Positions 35,063 to 47,051 are shown, numbered from the stretch's first letter. The stretch is DNA of 64,000 nucleotides from Paramacrobiotus metropolitanus (GCF_019649055.1 NW_026570359.1:124001-188000), one strand, 5' to 3'. Notes: a model not told the origin generated them from the letters alone. Made by a program: numbers and translations.

Positions 35063-38000
35063 ACTTTCCAGCCCGGTGAGCTTTTTGATGCTTTCTTTAA
35101 TCAAAATTAATAGTTCGTGTTCACCACCTTCCCCAATAATCTATTAACAGTTGCTCTTTGCGCTGTGTTTACAAGAAGGTTATAATTATATCAAAAACTC
35201 TTAGCAAAACCAACCAATGTGCTCACGATAACGCCGGTATTGGTAAAATCAAAACTGTCTACAATTAAATTTAAAACGCTCAGCGTTATATCATGTTTGC
35301 TATACGTAGTTGATGTCTTTGCGCCATAAAAAGATTTCAGAAAGGATTTTTTTAGATTTTTGACAAATGACCGACATAGATTCAGACTGCATGTTGACAA
35401 TTTACGTATTGCTACAACTATTACAGCTTTTACCATAAGTATGGACTGTATAATAATTATTAAGGAGCCGCACGTAATGTTTACTGTATCTACTTTCTTC
35501 CACCCTATAATACACAAACAAGCTAAGTATTTTTATTACTATCCCAGGGAATAGGAGCAGCCAACTCTTACGATCCACGGCCCGTAAATTGCGATTACTG
35601 TAGTTTGTTACGGAGATTGAACGAACAGCTTGCATGATTATTTTCTGCGTTAACATTTGGGCCCGGCTGGAATGTTAACGTTAACATTCTCGCCCGGCTC
35701 ACATGTTAATGCGTTAACCGTTAACATGTTAACTGTTTTGCCGGCTACACATGTAGATTCTCTATTGGCAATTTTTTACCAGTGCTTAAAATGTCGCGCA
35801 AAAGATTGAATAAATACGGCAGTAGTTTGTCTGGCTGTAAACTGTATTCTAATTAATTTACTAACTTCAAAAATAAATAATAAAAATCGGGCGCTGCAAA
35901 ATTTCACTGTATTTTTTAAGCAGCTTACAGGGATTCTTACTACTCCGTATGCGTGTTGGTTCACAGGATTGTCCGGCACATGTATTCGTCAAAAATCTCT
36001 TTGGATGCCAACAACGTTTTGTTGCTCCTGGAATCTGCATTATTCCTTGATGTGATTGAAATCGTCGGTGCGTGCCAGGAATTTTTAAAGCGCAACTTGA
36101 ACACCGGAAACTGGTTAACTATACATCGCACGGCGGAATTCCTGTCTTGCAGCGACTTAATAAAAATCTGCGATGAATTTATGGTCAAGAATTTTTCAGC
36201 TGTTTCGAAGTGTGACGATTTTCTAGAAATTAACGAAACTCAGGTGAGTGCAATCTTTACTAATCACTGTTTCGGTTTTCCTCATATTTCGGTCACTTCA
36301 AGTATACGTTTTCATATGTCGGCGGGTGCAATGTGAACAAACCGTTCGCAGGTGAAAGTTTCAGGAATTTCAAAACCGTTTTGTCAGAAGACAAGCCTTC
36401 CCTTATTTTGTTGTGATGACAACCAACCAGTGAAAAGCGAATCGAAAGCACGTTGTGCAGTAAGCAGCTATTCTTGTAGCGTGACCGGTGACCAAAATAT
36501 GAAACCGTATGCTTGAAGTGGCCGAAATATGAGAAAAATCGAATTAACCAGATTCCAACAAAATCGTTTTCCAGCGAAATGTTTCTCTACAATAAATTAT
36601 TCAACAGATGATGGAACTTATTGCATCAGACGATTTGTTCGTGAAGAGCGAGGACGAAGTAGCAGATGCCGTGATTCGCTGGTTGAATAACAATTCAGCT
36701 CAACGGTTACATCACATTGGCGAGATTTTGCCGCTGGTTCGAACGCCCTTTCTAAGTGCTGAGCGACACAAATTAATTCATGGCATCTATATGAATCCAG
36801 AACAGGTATCCCGTGAACAGTTCCGAAAGGTCACAGACGGCATAATCCAACACACGCCGTATCAGCACCGTAAATCATGCAGTAAGCCTTAACCTGCGAA
36901 CAGACTGCGTACTCGATACGGCTGCTTAGACTAACGTTTCCGTCTGTGCAGAGCCGGTCTTGGTAGCCATTGGCGGGGAACAGAGGCTGAAGTTCGTCTA
37001 CCGTTTCGAACCAAGTACCGAGAAATGGATCCCAGTGCGCCTGCTGCCTCAGTCGCCGAAAAGTCAATCTGCATATCTACCCATTGTCGTAACGTCCAGC
37101 GTATTTTCGATCCAGGTAGTGTGCGTATTTTCGATCTGATTCACGATGATGGCATCGCTCGTAGCTGTGTATGGCAGTATGATTCCGATACGGACCAATG
37201 GGAGCGCTTGACTCCGCTGCCCGACGGACGGTGCGAGGGTCCGTTAGTGGCCAATGAAAAGACTTATGTTCTTGTTAGCGGTGACGAATCGCAGAGCTTC
37301 CTGTGCTATAATGAACACTCCAAAGAATGGGACAAATGCGCGACGGTTCCCGGCAAGATTTGCCTGTCTTCCGCGATGACGGTACACGATAATGGCTGCA
37401 TCTACATGTTTGGCGGCCACGACGTATCTTATAAGGTGGACAAAAAAGGCCGTCACTCGGGCTCCGCTTACTGTTTCAATACACGCGACAAGACGATTAA
37501 ACCGTTGGCAAAAATGCCGACAAAGCGATACAACTGCAGTGCCGGTGTGGGCCCCAATGGGCTGATATATGTCATGGGTACACATATAAGGCACTGATTA
37601 GATTTTAAATAACTAAATTAATATTGTCTTTTTAATTTCTCCATCCGTATGTTCAGGTGGAATTGCTGCTGAGCACAAGCGCGGGTTCCGCGAAATTTTT
37701 GTCTACTGTTTGGAGGTTTATGATCCGAAAACTAACGAATGGGAGGTAGAGGGTGAGTGTAACGTTACTCATCTTTCCGTTGTTTTCGACGCCGAAAATG
37801 ACAATGTAAGCACTAAGCACTTTAATTGTGCAGATGTGGAGAAATATGATATAACGTTTAGCGCGGCTCGAATGTTTACGTTCGGTGGAAAGCTGCACTG
37901 TGTGCCTGGGGGGTGTCAGTCAATGGCACACTATGATGCACTGCGGGACCGATGGATGTCCGTCAAAAGCGATTTACCGCACCAATTGAGTGGGTGCTCC

Positions 38001-38105
38001 GGTTATGCGGTAATTCCACAACACATTGTGCGGAAATGGACGCAACAACCCGGTTCCTGTGCGCACTTGGAGTGTGCTAGCGGTTGCTCAGAAGAGCACT
38101 GGTAG

Positions 38106-40470
38106 TGGCAGTTCTCAAAGAAATTTAGACCTGTAAGAAGTTATGCAGACTGATGCGACTGGATGCTGTCGGCTGCGCCGATTAGATGTGTTCCATAATT
38201 TGAATAAGGGATAAGTAAGAAAGTTTCTGATAAGTAAGACGTTGGGAGTATTTGGCCCCGCTTTCAGTGAATTGTTGCATTTCATGGGCCGTAAAATTCG
38301 AGACTTAACTGGAGAAGCACGTTCTACTGCTTTCATTAAGCAACGTTTTAGTCTCGCCGTTGTAAAAGGAAATGCTACGGCTGTTTTGAGCACGTTACCT
38401 TTTAACCCACGAGAAGATCGAGATTTTGGTTGTTTTTTTAATGTTTAAATTTTAACTATTAAGTAGTGTACCGGCGCTTGCAGTTATTGTTATCGTGGTG
38501 GCTATTGCCCATTAAAGATCAGCTATAGATACAGGACTGTAAAGAAAGTTTCTTCCTATTGTAGTGCAGTGGCTGTGCTCTACCACAGCGCGTACCAAAT
38601 TATGTTTGTATGACCTTAGAAGACGAGGATGTATGTGATTATCGTGGTCGTGGTTATGCGGTAGTCTGTAGTCTCGATTGTCGAGGTTAGCGAGAAGCAA
38701 TAAAGATCTGGCTGGCTTCACGACGTGACAGTAAGAAAATTTCTTCCTGCGCTTTTAGCTAATTTACTCCGGAAACAAATTGGTATGGGAACGAATAATC
38801 GTTTGCGGTTTGGTGCAGCCGGCCCAACCAGGTGATCGATGTTTGTGGCGTGATAGACAGTAAAACGCTGTACCATAAGCAGCTCAACGGCCCTCAAAGC
38901 CAAACACAAAATTCTTCTGCTGGTGTGTTGCTCAAAACAGGAAAAGGTCAAATGCACGGAAACACACTCACAATTTAAGGCCCGCAATTCTGCTTCATTA
39001 ATAAACACGCAATGCAACCCTGATTAACCTTCAACACGTAAGACGGATGAGAACCGGATAAAACCAAATCATTTGTGAACTCCAACGTCGCACCATTTTA
39101 TTTTAAAGCATATTAATCAGCGATTTAACGGTAGATTACCAGATACGTCCGCATGGTGGTTGTTGTAGGCTTTAATAGCCACAAAAATAACCACAGCGTA
39201 ACCGCATCCACACAAGTTGACAGTTGTTTCGCTCGCTCAAATTGTTTTTGCCTTTCGGCTCAGTCCGACCACGGGAATGTTTACGAATTTCTGCCGGTTG
39301 TTTTTTTTAACTTTGATCTGACAATGAAGCTTTGCTTACAGAAGTCACGCTGGCTTCTTCAGTAACTGGTTCTGACACCTCACACCTGATTTTTAACAGT
39401 TTCTGCAGACCTTCAAATTTTAAGACGTAATTATAATCTGATTGTGTTTAACAGCAGCACTTCCAGCCGGCTCTTGCATTTGATATTGCGCTGACTATTA
39501 CAATTTGCACGCGTTTCAGTGTTCCTGAGTTTGTAACACTCGGCATCGTATCCGCTACTAAACAGTTACGTAGATTATAATAGCAGTAATTGGCGCTCAC
39601 ATATTGTCGTAATAATGAGCGCGCGATTAACACTCAAATCAACGGGCTTATTGGAAAAAATCAAGTTTTTATATGTACGAGTTGTCTGCAGTACAATAGT
39701 CAAGCTTGCTAATGCTCATGCGATTGTTTTTCTTCGTAGATTACTGTAGCGGCTCGATCAAGTGCATTTTCTTCGGATATTACAGCGGTCAGCGTGGCAC
39801 CACGTTTTGGTGTACGAGATGAGCACATGCAGCGTGTACTGCTCATGCGTTTTGCAAGCATGACAGTGCACTCGCTGCACATGCTGATTTCATACACAGA
39901 CTGTGTGCATGCTCATATGATCAGCACGTATATGTGAATTAACATGCTCATGTGTGAGCAAAAAGGCTCATGTATGGATTTGGACTGTTCGACTGAGTAG
40001 TGCTTGCAACAACGCACCAGTCCGTTCGCAACGAAGTATTTGAACTTTTCATGCCCTCTACAATGACCAAATGTTTTGGCTCATGTAGATTATGACGTAA
40101 TAATATTATTAATGGTTTTGAGCCTTGTTTGTAGCGATTTGACGATTGATGGTCAGTTTCATGCGGTACGTACAGATGCAACAGTCCATGTCAATGTAAG
40201 TCGAGCATTCGATGTTATAACGATCACGATTAACGTCATTCAAAATTTACTTTTTGATCTCATGCAATGGGGCACTGGCTTAAAGCAGTTCTTCTGCCGG
40301 AGTACTAGAGAACCGCGTATTTAACAGGTCAACGGACAGCAAGAGTAGAACCGCGGGTTATGTCATAATTCCTACGAATTAATAGTGGCGTTGGGACAAG
40401 AAACATACAGAAATACAGATACGGGCAGTAGATTCCGCTAGGGTGCCACCGTCACTAGGCAGCAAATTCT
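38106..40470. other. Intergenic region downstream of Kelch E
   Basis: No gene supported. About 38600-39660 matches the downstream flanks of Kelch A and Kelch C (AAGACGAGGATTTATGTGG-like and GAGCGCGCGATTAA phrases), with an AATAAA at about 38698. About 39700-40470 has no match that I recognise. Confidence 0.5.
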
Positions 40471-41499
40471 CCATCCACTGTAACTTCGTTGTTAGAAAAC
40501 CTTTGGCTTCCCGAAACAATCGGCTTCACGGTGTCCAGCACCTCCGCAAAGTGCACAAGCCTGCCTATCGTCTCCATAGAGATCCCAACGGAAACTGTCT
40601 CGACCACTGTTTCTCTCTGCAGCAATGCATCTGAGTAGTGCTACCAGCGTTTCTGTTATGGTACGCTGGAACCCACCATAGTTGCCACGATGGAAACCGC
40701 GTCCGCGATGGCTGCGGCCGGGCGTTGTGGTCGAAGCAGACATACTTTGCTGCAGTTTTATCTGACGTTGAACTTCCTTTTGTACAGCAGCCTGGAACGC
40801 TTCACGTGTCGTGTTGTTTTCAGATGCAGTGGCTTTTTTCTGCATGCTCACTTCTGTAGGGACTTGCGCTAAAATAAGCCATATTCTGGTCAAGAACTAT
40901 TGTCACTAGGATTTTGGCCAAGATTAAACCACTTTTATTGGGCCAGGGTCAAAAAGAGGGAGGAATTTTGAGAGGGAGGAATTTCTGCGTGGTCAAAAAG
41001 AGGGAGGAATTTTTGAAGCGAGGGAGGGAGGAATTTTGAAATGGTCAAAAAGAGGGAGGAATTTTTTCGAAGTTCAAATGAAGTACTCGGAGACCTCGAA
41101 CCCGGGTCCCCGAGGTCGCCACCGAGATTTCCTTACCAAGAGGAATCGCTTGGCTCGCCCTCGTGCCTAATTCAAGACATGTTGAGGGTTCGATGAAACA
41201 GAAGCACCAGTGACCTTTAGGTCGCCACGTGACCTTTGGGTCGCCACCGATTTTCATAGTGATTCCTATACATTTTGACATGCTGAGTCGAACTGAAGTA
41301 CTCGGGGACCTCGAACTGGGTCCCGAGGTCGTTATTACGACATGTACCACATATACACAGTTTGCTGTGCTGGGTCGAACTGAAGTTCTGGGGGTTCTCG
41401 GACCCACGTCCCCCAAGTCGCCACCACGATTTATATTTTATATGCATAGTTTGATGTGCTTTATCAAGCCACTGCTGGGGGACGTAGAAACCGGGAATA

Positions 41500-42300
41500 T
41501 TTCTAAAAATTTTTAATTGTTTCTAAATATTTTCACTAATATTTCTTATTATATTTCTACATATTCCTAAATATATTTTTAAATATTCTAGACATTTTTC
41601 GACATATCCTTAACTATATTTCAACATATTTTTTGATAGTTATAAATATACTTCTATCTGTAATTATGTCTTAACACATTATGAATATACTTTTGATTAT
41701 TTTAGAATTAAGTTTTCTGATATTTCTGTACAGATGCATATCTCCACAAATTCGAAATATTTCTCAATATTTAGAAATATTTTCAATATTTCCAACTATT
41801 TCTCAATATTTTGGATGTCTCCAAGTACGGGCTAATGCTTTATAAGTATTACCGTTTTACGACTAGTAAGTACAAGATAACAACTAAATGAGAAGCACAA
41901 CATCTAAACCACAGCAACAGGAAATAACGGACAGGTGCTAAGTCATCCTTTGTATCGTGACTTTCGTGATATGTCAATAATCTCGTGATATGCAAATATA
42001 ATACAATTTCTAAATACTTTTAACTATTTGGTAATTTTTCTCAATATTTCTAAATATTTTTTTCAATATTTCCTATGATTTCTGTGAATATTTTTCATAA
42101 TATTTCTACATTTTTCTAAATTTTAGATATTAAATATATTTCTAGATATCTTTGAATATACTTAGTGGTATTTTTCGATACGTTCAAATATATTTAATTA
42201 TTTCTTGATACATTTCTGCATATATTTTGAAGATTCTAAATACTTTTTTTAATTATTTATCGCATTTCTACATATATTTTTTAATAATTCTACCTCAATA
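41500..42300. repeat. Degenerate AT-rich repeats (ATATTTCTAAATATTT type)
   Basis: Runs of ATATTTCTAAATATTT-like phrases of about 15-20 bp occur in 41500-41830 and again in 42000-42300, all inside element 2. Copies are diverged. No coding content is present. Confidence 0.7.
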
Positions 42301-43332
42301 GCTCTACCAGTTTGTATCACGTAAACCGTAAACGTAAAATTTCTGATTACAGTGTTTGAGTAGATCTGAAAAATAAAATACCGTAAATTTTAAACTGTTT
42401 AATAAAACAAGGTTATTGAAAACTGGCATTTTACTTTAAAATACCTAAATATTTAAGTATCAAAATACTTAACATGCAGAATTTTATTTAACTGGAACCT
42501 CTACGTTTTTGTCCCTGCTGATTATGTTCTAATCAAATTGCTTTATGTAATGCTACTGTAGAGTTAAATCCGAACAGTACTTTCAAATCAATTTTCTTAA
42601 CGGTTACCGCAAGCTTTGGATCATAAATTCATATTATAATTTGATATAATCTTTTATATTTAATCTTTGTTTGGATTCTAAAATTGTAGTTGGAATGCGA
42701 CGTCTTGCTAGGACGGCATTAAATATTTGAAACAGTGATTTTTTAAAGCAAATCTACAATGCATTTCCTTTATCTGCGGATGACACATTGCAACTCAACG
42801 ACACAAGACACAATGTTTCATAACGAGACTTTTTGATGTACCGGTTTGTTTCAAAACGTTCGCGCTAATTTAATGTACGGATGACCTATAATTTTCACAA
42901 TGTTTTTAAATTACTTTAAAGAATTATGGAAAAACGACTGACATCTCCTTGTATAACTTCAGTACACAGCATCATCAAAGTTTTGTTGTCGGAATTTGCA
43001 TACATCGTACTTTCTTCCCAGCATCGCGTGTTTCTAATTTAATTTGACTATAGTGTTTTGCTGCAGGGACGACGTATATATTCGTACACACAGTACGACT
43101 GCCCTGTAGACGATTACGTCGTCACGCCGTTGGCCATCACGGATATGGGCCAGAAGTGTGTTCTGTTCGTTATGCATGGCTGGCATTTCGGTTGTTAGCA
43201 GAGCCAGAGACTCCGCATATTTTTCGTATATTTTTCAATGCATGCAGCATCTGTGGTATATTGTGCACACCCCGAATAAAACGTTCATTTTATTCCTCGT
43301 GTTTGTCTCGCATTCGTTCCTTATAGCGGGAT

Positions 43333-43930
43333 CAGACTTGGGCGAATTTTTGCGGAGCGGGAAATTCTCCGCCGTTTCCGCCCCTCCTAGCTTTTTTAAA
43401 GGACGGGAGCGGGCGGAAGTTTTGGGTTTGGAGGGGCGGGGCGGGGAGGAAAAAGTGTGAGCGGGCGGGAGCGGTATTATTTCCAAGGCGGACGGAGATC
43501 AAGCATAGAACAAAATTTAGGATCGTTTACCGAAAGATTCATATTTTTTTTATAGAATTTCTAACGCTTTTGCAGCGAATTTTTTTTATAGAATTTCTAA
43601 CGCTTTTGCAGCGAAATCGGTTGCTGGCTTCGCGCTCCACGCGAAAATTGAATTTCTGAAGAAGAGAAAACATGAACACTGTTTTCAAAACCACATCTAC
43701 GTACATCTAAAAATGTGGTTTCTCCCATAAACGGAAGAAACATAAAAAGCACCGAAAAAACTTATGCACATATTTCATGATATGTATTTGGCGGGGGGGG
43801 GTAACGGAAGATTAAGCAATGGCGGGCGGAAGTGCAAAATTTTTTGTTGCGGCGGGGCGGAGCGGGGCGGAAAATTTTTAGTAAGAGCGGGAAAGCGGAA
43901 AGCGGAGATCTTGAAGGCGGCGCAAGTCTA
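43333..43930. mobile_element. GC-rich miniature element with hAT-like ends, nested in element 2
   Basis: The ends CAGACTTGGGCGAA and the reverse complement of TAGACTTGCGCCG resemble the termini of the hAT element at 21969 (CAGACTTGGCCC). The body is strikingly rich in GCGGAGCGGG/CCGCC motifs compared with the AT-rich host element. No matching 8-bp flanking duplication was found (AGCGGGAT versus ATCAAGGT), so the boundaries are approximate. No coding region. Confidence 0.5.
43544..43614. repeat. Exact tandem duplication of about 35 bp
   Basis: The phrase ATAGAATTTCTAACGC with its flanks TTTTTTT and TTTTGCAGCGAA occurs twice head to tail inside the GC-rich miniature element. Confidence 0.85.
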
Positions 43931-46339
43931 ATCAAGGTACGTAGGTCTACTACGTATTTTTTGCATTACTAATGATTATTGAATAACCCAGATGCTGAAT
44001 TATAATCCAAAAAATAATACAAAATTAATTTTAATTTCTGTTTTGAACATTGACTGCATAGTGCTTTCAAAATAATTGTTTTCAAGTCTACCAGAAAAGT
44101 TTTGGAATCCATTCGAAAGTGCAAATTTAAATTTAAATTGAAAGTGTAAATAAAAATTTTTTAAACAAAATTTCAGTAAAAATGATTTTTCTTTAGGCAG
44201 TAATTGGCAGGTTAATAGAAATAATATAATATCCGTTTGAAAATTCATGAATTACTTTAAAATTTCGGATTTTTAAAATACAAAATAATTAAGCAGCCAG
44301 AAAAATTTTAAAATTTGTGTTTCATTCGATTCGACTGAGATTTATCTCATGTTTTATTCAGCACTTAACAGAGGCAGTTAAGTTGTGTTGCGAATCGCTT
44401 TTCATCATTGTGTAAGTCATCCTGTGCAGATGGATGTACAGATATACGAAAGTCGAAATATATAGGAAGATAAATTTATTGGAACTAATGTATCCGTGTT
44501 TTGAGCAAAATTGTCGTTAACCAAATTAATGCCTCAGATAATATTCGTTCTGAGTTTTGGCTATTGTACCCGACCAGTGCTGAAGTGGATTTCGGGTAAC
44601 TACTTAGATTTAACTTTAGATACTGTGCTTTCTTTTGGATTTCAGATGGTAGTATCTGTTGGTAAATCGAGATTAGGCCCATTACTTACTTCGAACTAAG
44701 GCATTTTGAGATAATTAAATCTACACATCTCAGGTAATCTGGCATCTGTTTTGAACTGTTCAGATGTCTTGATATTTGTTGAGGCACGGACCTTGAAATT
44801 CTGGTGTTCCAAGACTCAGTTAACTATGTAGCTGTTAAGTTGTTTTGCTGTTTAATAGGTTTTTAAAATTTAATACGTCTTTAAAAAATTTAGAATTAAT
44901 TAGATTAGAAATTGTAGAGATATGTACAGAAAGATCAAAAAACGCAATTTTAGAATAATCAGAAATATATAGAAATCTTGAAAATTAAATAGTGGTCTGT
45001 AGGAAGGTGATAACTGACTACCGTACTAACTGTACTAACGAACCAACTCAGACACATCCGCAGTTGTTCATTCAGTGATGTGCACAAGATGTTCAAAGAT
45101 GTTCTGTGCAACACTCGCTTATATAGCACAGTTGGTAACTTAACACCCATACATTAGTCAGCACTTCACCCAGAAGTCTGATCATCATTAGGGATAGGTG
45201 TACTGAGTGGACGTTATGCTCACTGATCAGCTATGAAGATAGTACAGTCATAGATCAGTTACGGATTACGCACACGTAACACATTTCCAATTCTAACAAG
45301 AAATGTGTTAAAACAGAACAGAGTAGATTCGAAGGACGCGGTTCCGAGGCCCCGGAGCACTTCAACAGCAATCAGTGCATATATGCTATATACCGTGGTG
45401 GCGACCTCAAGACCCGGTTTCGATGGTCCCCGAGTACTTCAGTTCGTGTCAGCCCATCAATTTATGCATATAAAATGTATATCGTGGTGGCGACTTGGGG
45501 GACGCGGGTCCGAGAACTCAGCACTTCAGTTCGACTCAGCACAGCAAACTGTGTATATGTGGTACATGTCGTAATAACGACCTCGGGACCCAGTTCGAGG
45601 TCCCCGAGTACTTCAGTTCGATTCAGCATGTCAAACTGTATAGGAATCACTATGAAAATCGGTGGCGACCCAAAGGTCACGTGGCGACCTAAAGGTCACT
45701 GGTGCTTCTGTTTCATCGAACCCTCAACATGTCTTGAATTAGGCACGAAGGCGAGCCAAGCGATTCCTCCTGATAAGGGAATCTCGGTGGCGACCTCGGG
45801 GACCCGGGTTCGAGGTCCCCGAGTACTTCCGTTCGACTCAGCCCTTCAGACTGTGTATATAATGAGAGAATCTTGGGGGCGACTTCGGAGACCTGGGTTC
45901 GAGGGCACTAAGTACTTCATTTGAACTTCAAAAAAATTCCTCCCTCTTTTTGACCATTTCAAAATTCCTCCCTCCCTCGCTTCAAAAATTCCTCCCTCTT
46001 TTTGACCACGCAGAAATTCCTCCCTCTCAAAATTCCTCCCTCTTTTTGACCCTGGCCCTTTTATGGTCTGGATCCGATGCTTCAATATCCACCACGATAT
46101 CCGCTTTATGCGTTGTACCCATTATGCCGGCTATTTCGATCCCCTTGCTGAAGAATTGCAACGAATCGACACTTCTACAGATAAAAAGTTTTTATAGCTT
46201 TTTAAGTTTCTTCAATCCGGATCATTTGGTTGACAGGGACTGTTGCTGAATATTTGAAGCGGTTGGTGCAAACTAGCAATAGTTTAGTGCAGGATGCACA
46301 ACGTTAATTTCATGCCTGCACCCGGTATTTGCGTACACG

Positions 46340-47051
46340 TGCCTAAAATACGTAACGGAAGCCTGTAGACTTTTTTTCCCGTGATAGACTTTTCCAGTCG
46401 GTCGATATCTTTATTTGCTGGTTGTAATGCAATTCTTTGAATAACTTACCTATAAAATTCCTTTCTTTTAAAATATTTTTCGGCGTTGTAGTACATGTCA
46501 TTGAAGGTACTTGCTGAATGTCGGCCGTTTTCGCACACACCCAGTGCAAGGCAGTTGCTGTGAGACATCTGATTGTACGGGACCGACCACATGACGACAA
46601 TAGACGCGGTCGTTCCTTCGATGTTCCATGAAACCGTTTCCGATGTACCTGAAACGTTTGCCTGGCCTCAATTAACTTTCTGTAAATTTCAGTAGCGGTT
46701 TATGTTATAGCGAAAACCAGACATATAACCCGGGTTAGGTAGACGGTATTGTCTCCAGTGTTTTGCACACGAAAAGACGGTGAGTAATTATGACGCCGTT
46801 TTACCGGTTGGCGAATAACCACTTTTATGCATCCTCATAATGCCGCACTGTCCCGGTTGAACAACATTGATCACGGATTCAATGTGACCATAGTTAGGCA
46901 GACAGCGTTCCAGTCGGAGAACACATTTCGTATGATTGTTCAACCGGATGGTAGCCGCCACATCGTAAGGTGACTGGCTGGCGCTCACCCAAAGCGGATC
47001 TCCGCTAGCGCTGAAGCTACTGAAACACGATTCTCCTGTCTGAAAATACAT
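46340..47051 (-). pseudogene. Actinoporin-like pore-forming protein sequence, partial, treated as a fossil
   Basis: Two minus-strand segments, about 47051-46790 and about 46670-46440, show the actinoporin/cytolysin fold signature. The first has a beta-rich block with LNNHTKC and VVQPGQC, and the second has VMWSVPYNQMSHSN and a DMYYN motif. These correspond to the SVPYDYN-type lipid-binding loop and the YEDLYYN-type block of sea-anemone actinoporins. Actinoporin-like proteins occur in many animals and are not always toxins. I cannot tell whether this locus is a whole gene or a remnant. No amino-terminal helix or signal peptide was identified. It lies next to the fossil Gag fragment. Confidence 0.55.

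Larger units (their letters stand above)
32159..35749. mobile_element. Non-coding 3.6-kb element rich in GTTAAC/GCCGGC motifs, in intron 1 of Kelch E (element 3)
   Basis: The ends are inverted repeats of about 105 bp starting TGTAGCCGGCAGAACTG and ending CAGTTTTGCCGGCTACA. The empty site is visible in Kelch A intron 1, where CCACGTGG is directly followed by ATTCTC (3159-3173). Inside, GTTAAC and GCCGGGC motifs recur in clusters near 32170-32270, 32855-32910, 33090-33135, 33815-33870, 34055-34380 and 35645-35745. A unit of about 250 bp occurs three times: about 33340-33590 forward, 34378-34620 forward and 34800-35062 inverted. A tandem array of 33-bp units sits at 34078-34374. No transposase was seen. 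A clear target duplication could not be fixed. Confidence 0.75.
31829..38105 (+). pseudogene. BTB-BACK-Kelch gene with a 14-bp insertion in the propeller (Kelch E, paralogue of Kelch A)
   Basis: Exons are 31829-32079, 35967-36243, 36608-36881, 36952-37577, 37657-37752 and 37834-38105. Domain content equals Kelch A: BTB (WIPCHRAVLAA), BACK (EDEVADAVIRWL), Kelch (FGGHD, YDPKTNEW) and the C-terminal IPQHIVRKW. Exon 4 is 626 nt, 14 more than in Kelch B. The extra bases (near 37099-37113) come from a repeated GTATTTTCGATC phrase and push the frame to a stop at 37138-37140 after the first blade. The rest of the propeller stays open in the shifted frame to the end. Intron 1 is 3.9 kb instead of 0.27 kb because of the element at 32159-35749, and its donor is GTCAGT, not GTAAGT. 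All other splice sites look normal, so decay is recent. Confidence 0.8.
40941..46057. mobile_element. Non-autonomous DNA element with long inverted repeats (GGCCAGGG family, element 2)
   Basis: The ends are GGCCAGGGTCAAAAAGAGGG and its reverse complement. They are closely related to the ends of element 1. Arms extend to about 41490 on the left and begin near 45310 on the right, 550-750 bp. The outermost 130 bp of each arm is an array of GGTCAAAAAGAGGGAGGAAT units. Inside that, each arm holds several direct repeats of about 85-125 bp built around GTGGCGACCTCGGGGACCC then GAGTACTTCAGTTCGA. Flanks CTTTTATTG (40932-40940) and CTTTTATGG (46058-46066) match at 8 of 9 bases, a good candidate 9-bp target duplication. 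The 3.8-kb interior is AT-rich with no transposase. Long arms plus 9 bp suggest a Mutator-like non-autonomous element. Confidence 0.8.
40471..46230 (-). mobile_element. Fossil retroelement Gag fragment, split by element 2
   Basis: On the minus strand, 40893-40480 encodes a basic Arg/Gly stretch followed by a CCHC zinc knuckle (CALCGGAGHREADC), the mark of a retroelement Gag nucleocapsid. The stretch beyond 46058 (about 46060-46200) continues the minus-strand homology on the far side of element 2, so element 2 inserted into an older Gag-bearing sequence. No LTRs or Pol domains were recognised. It is a broken, undated fragment. The family (LTR or other) is not resolved. Confidence 0.55.

Noticed and set aside
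39709-39897. Cys-containing 62-codon minus-strand frame
   Set aside because: It is short, has no recognised motif, and is not kept in related flanks.
45475-45924. 149-codon open frame on the plus strand in the right arm of element 2
   Set aside because: It lies in the repeated units of the inverted arm. A shorter related frame appears in the left arm only because the arms are inverted copies.
40941-46057. Polinton or other large virus-like element
   Set aside because: Long inverted repeats alone are not enough. There is no polymerase, integrase, capsid or ATPase coding signal, and the length is far too small.
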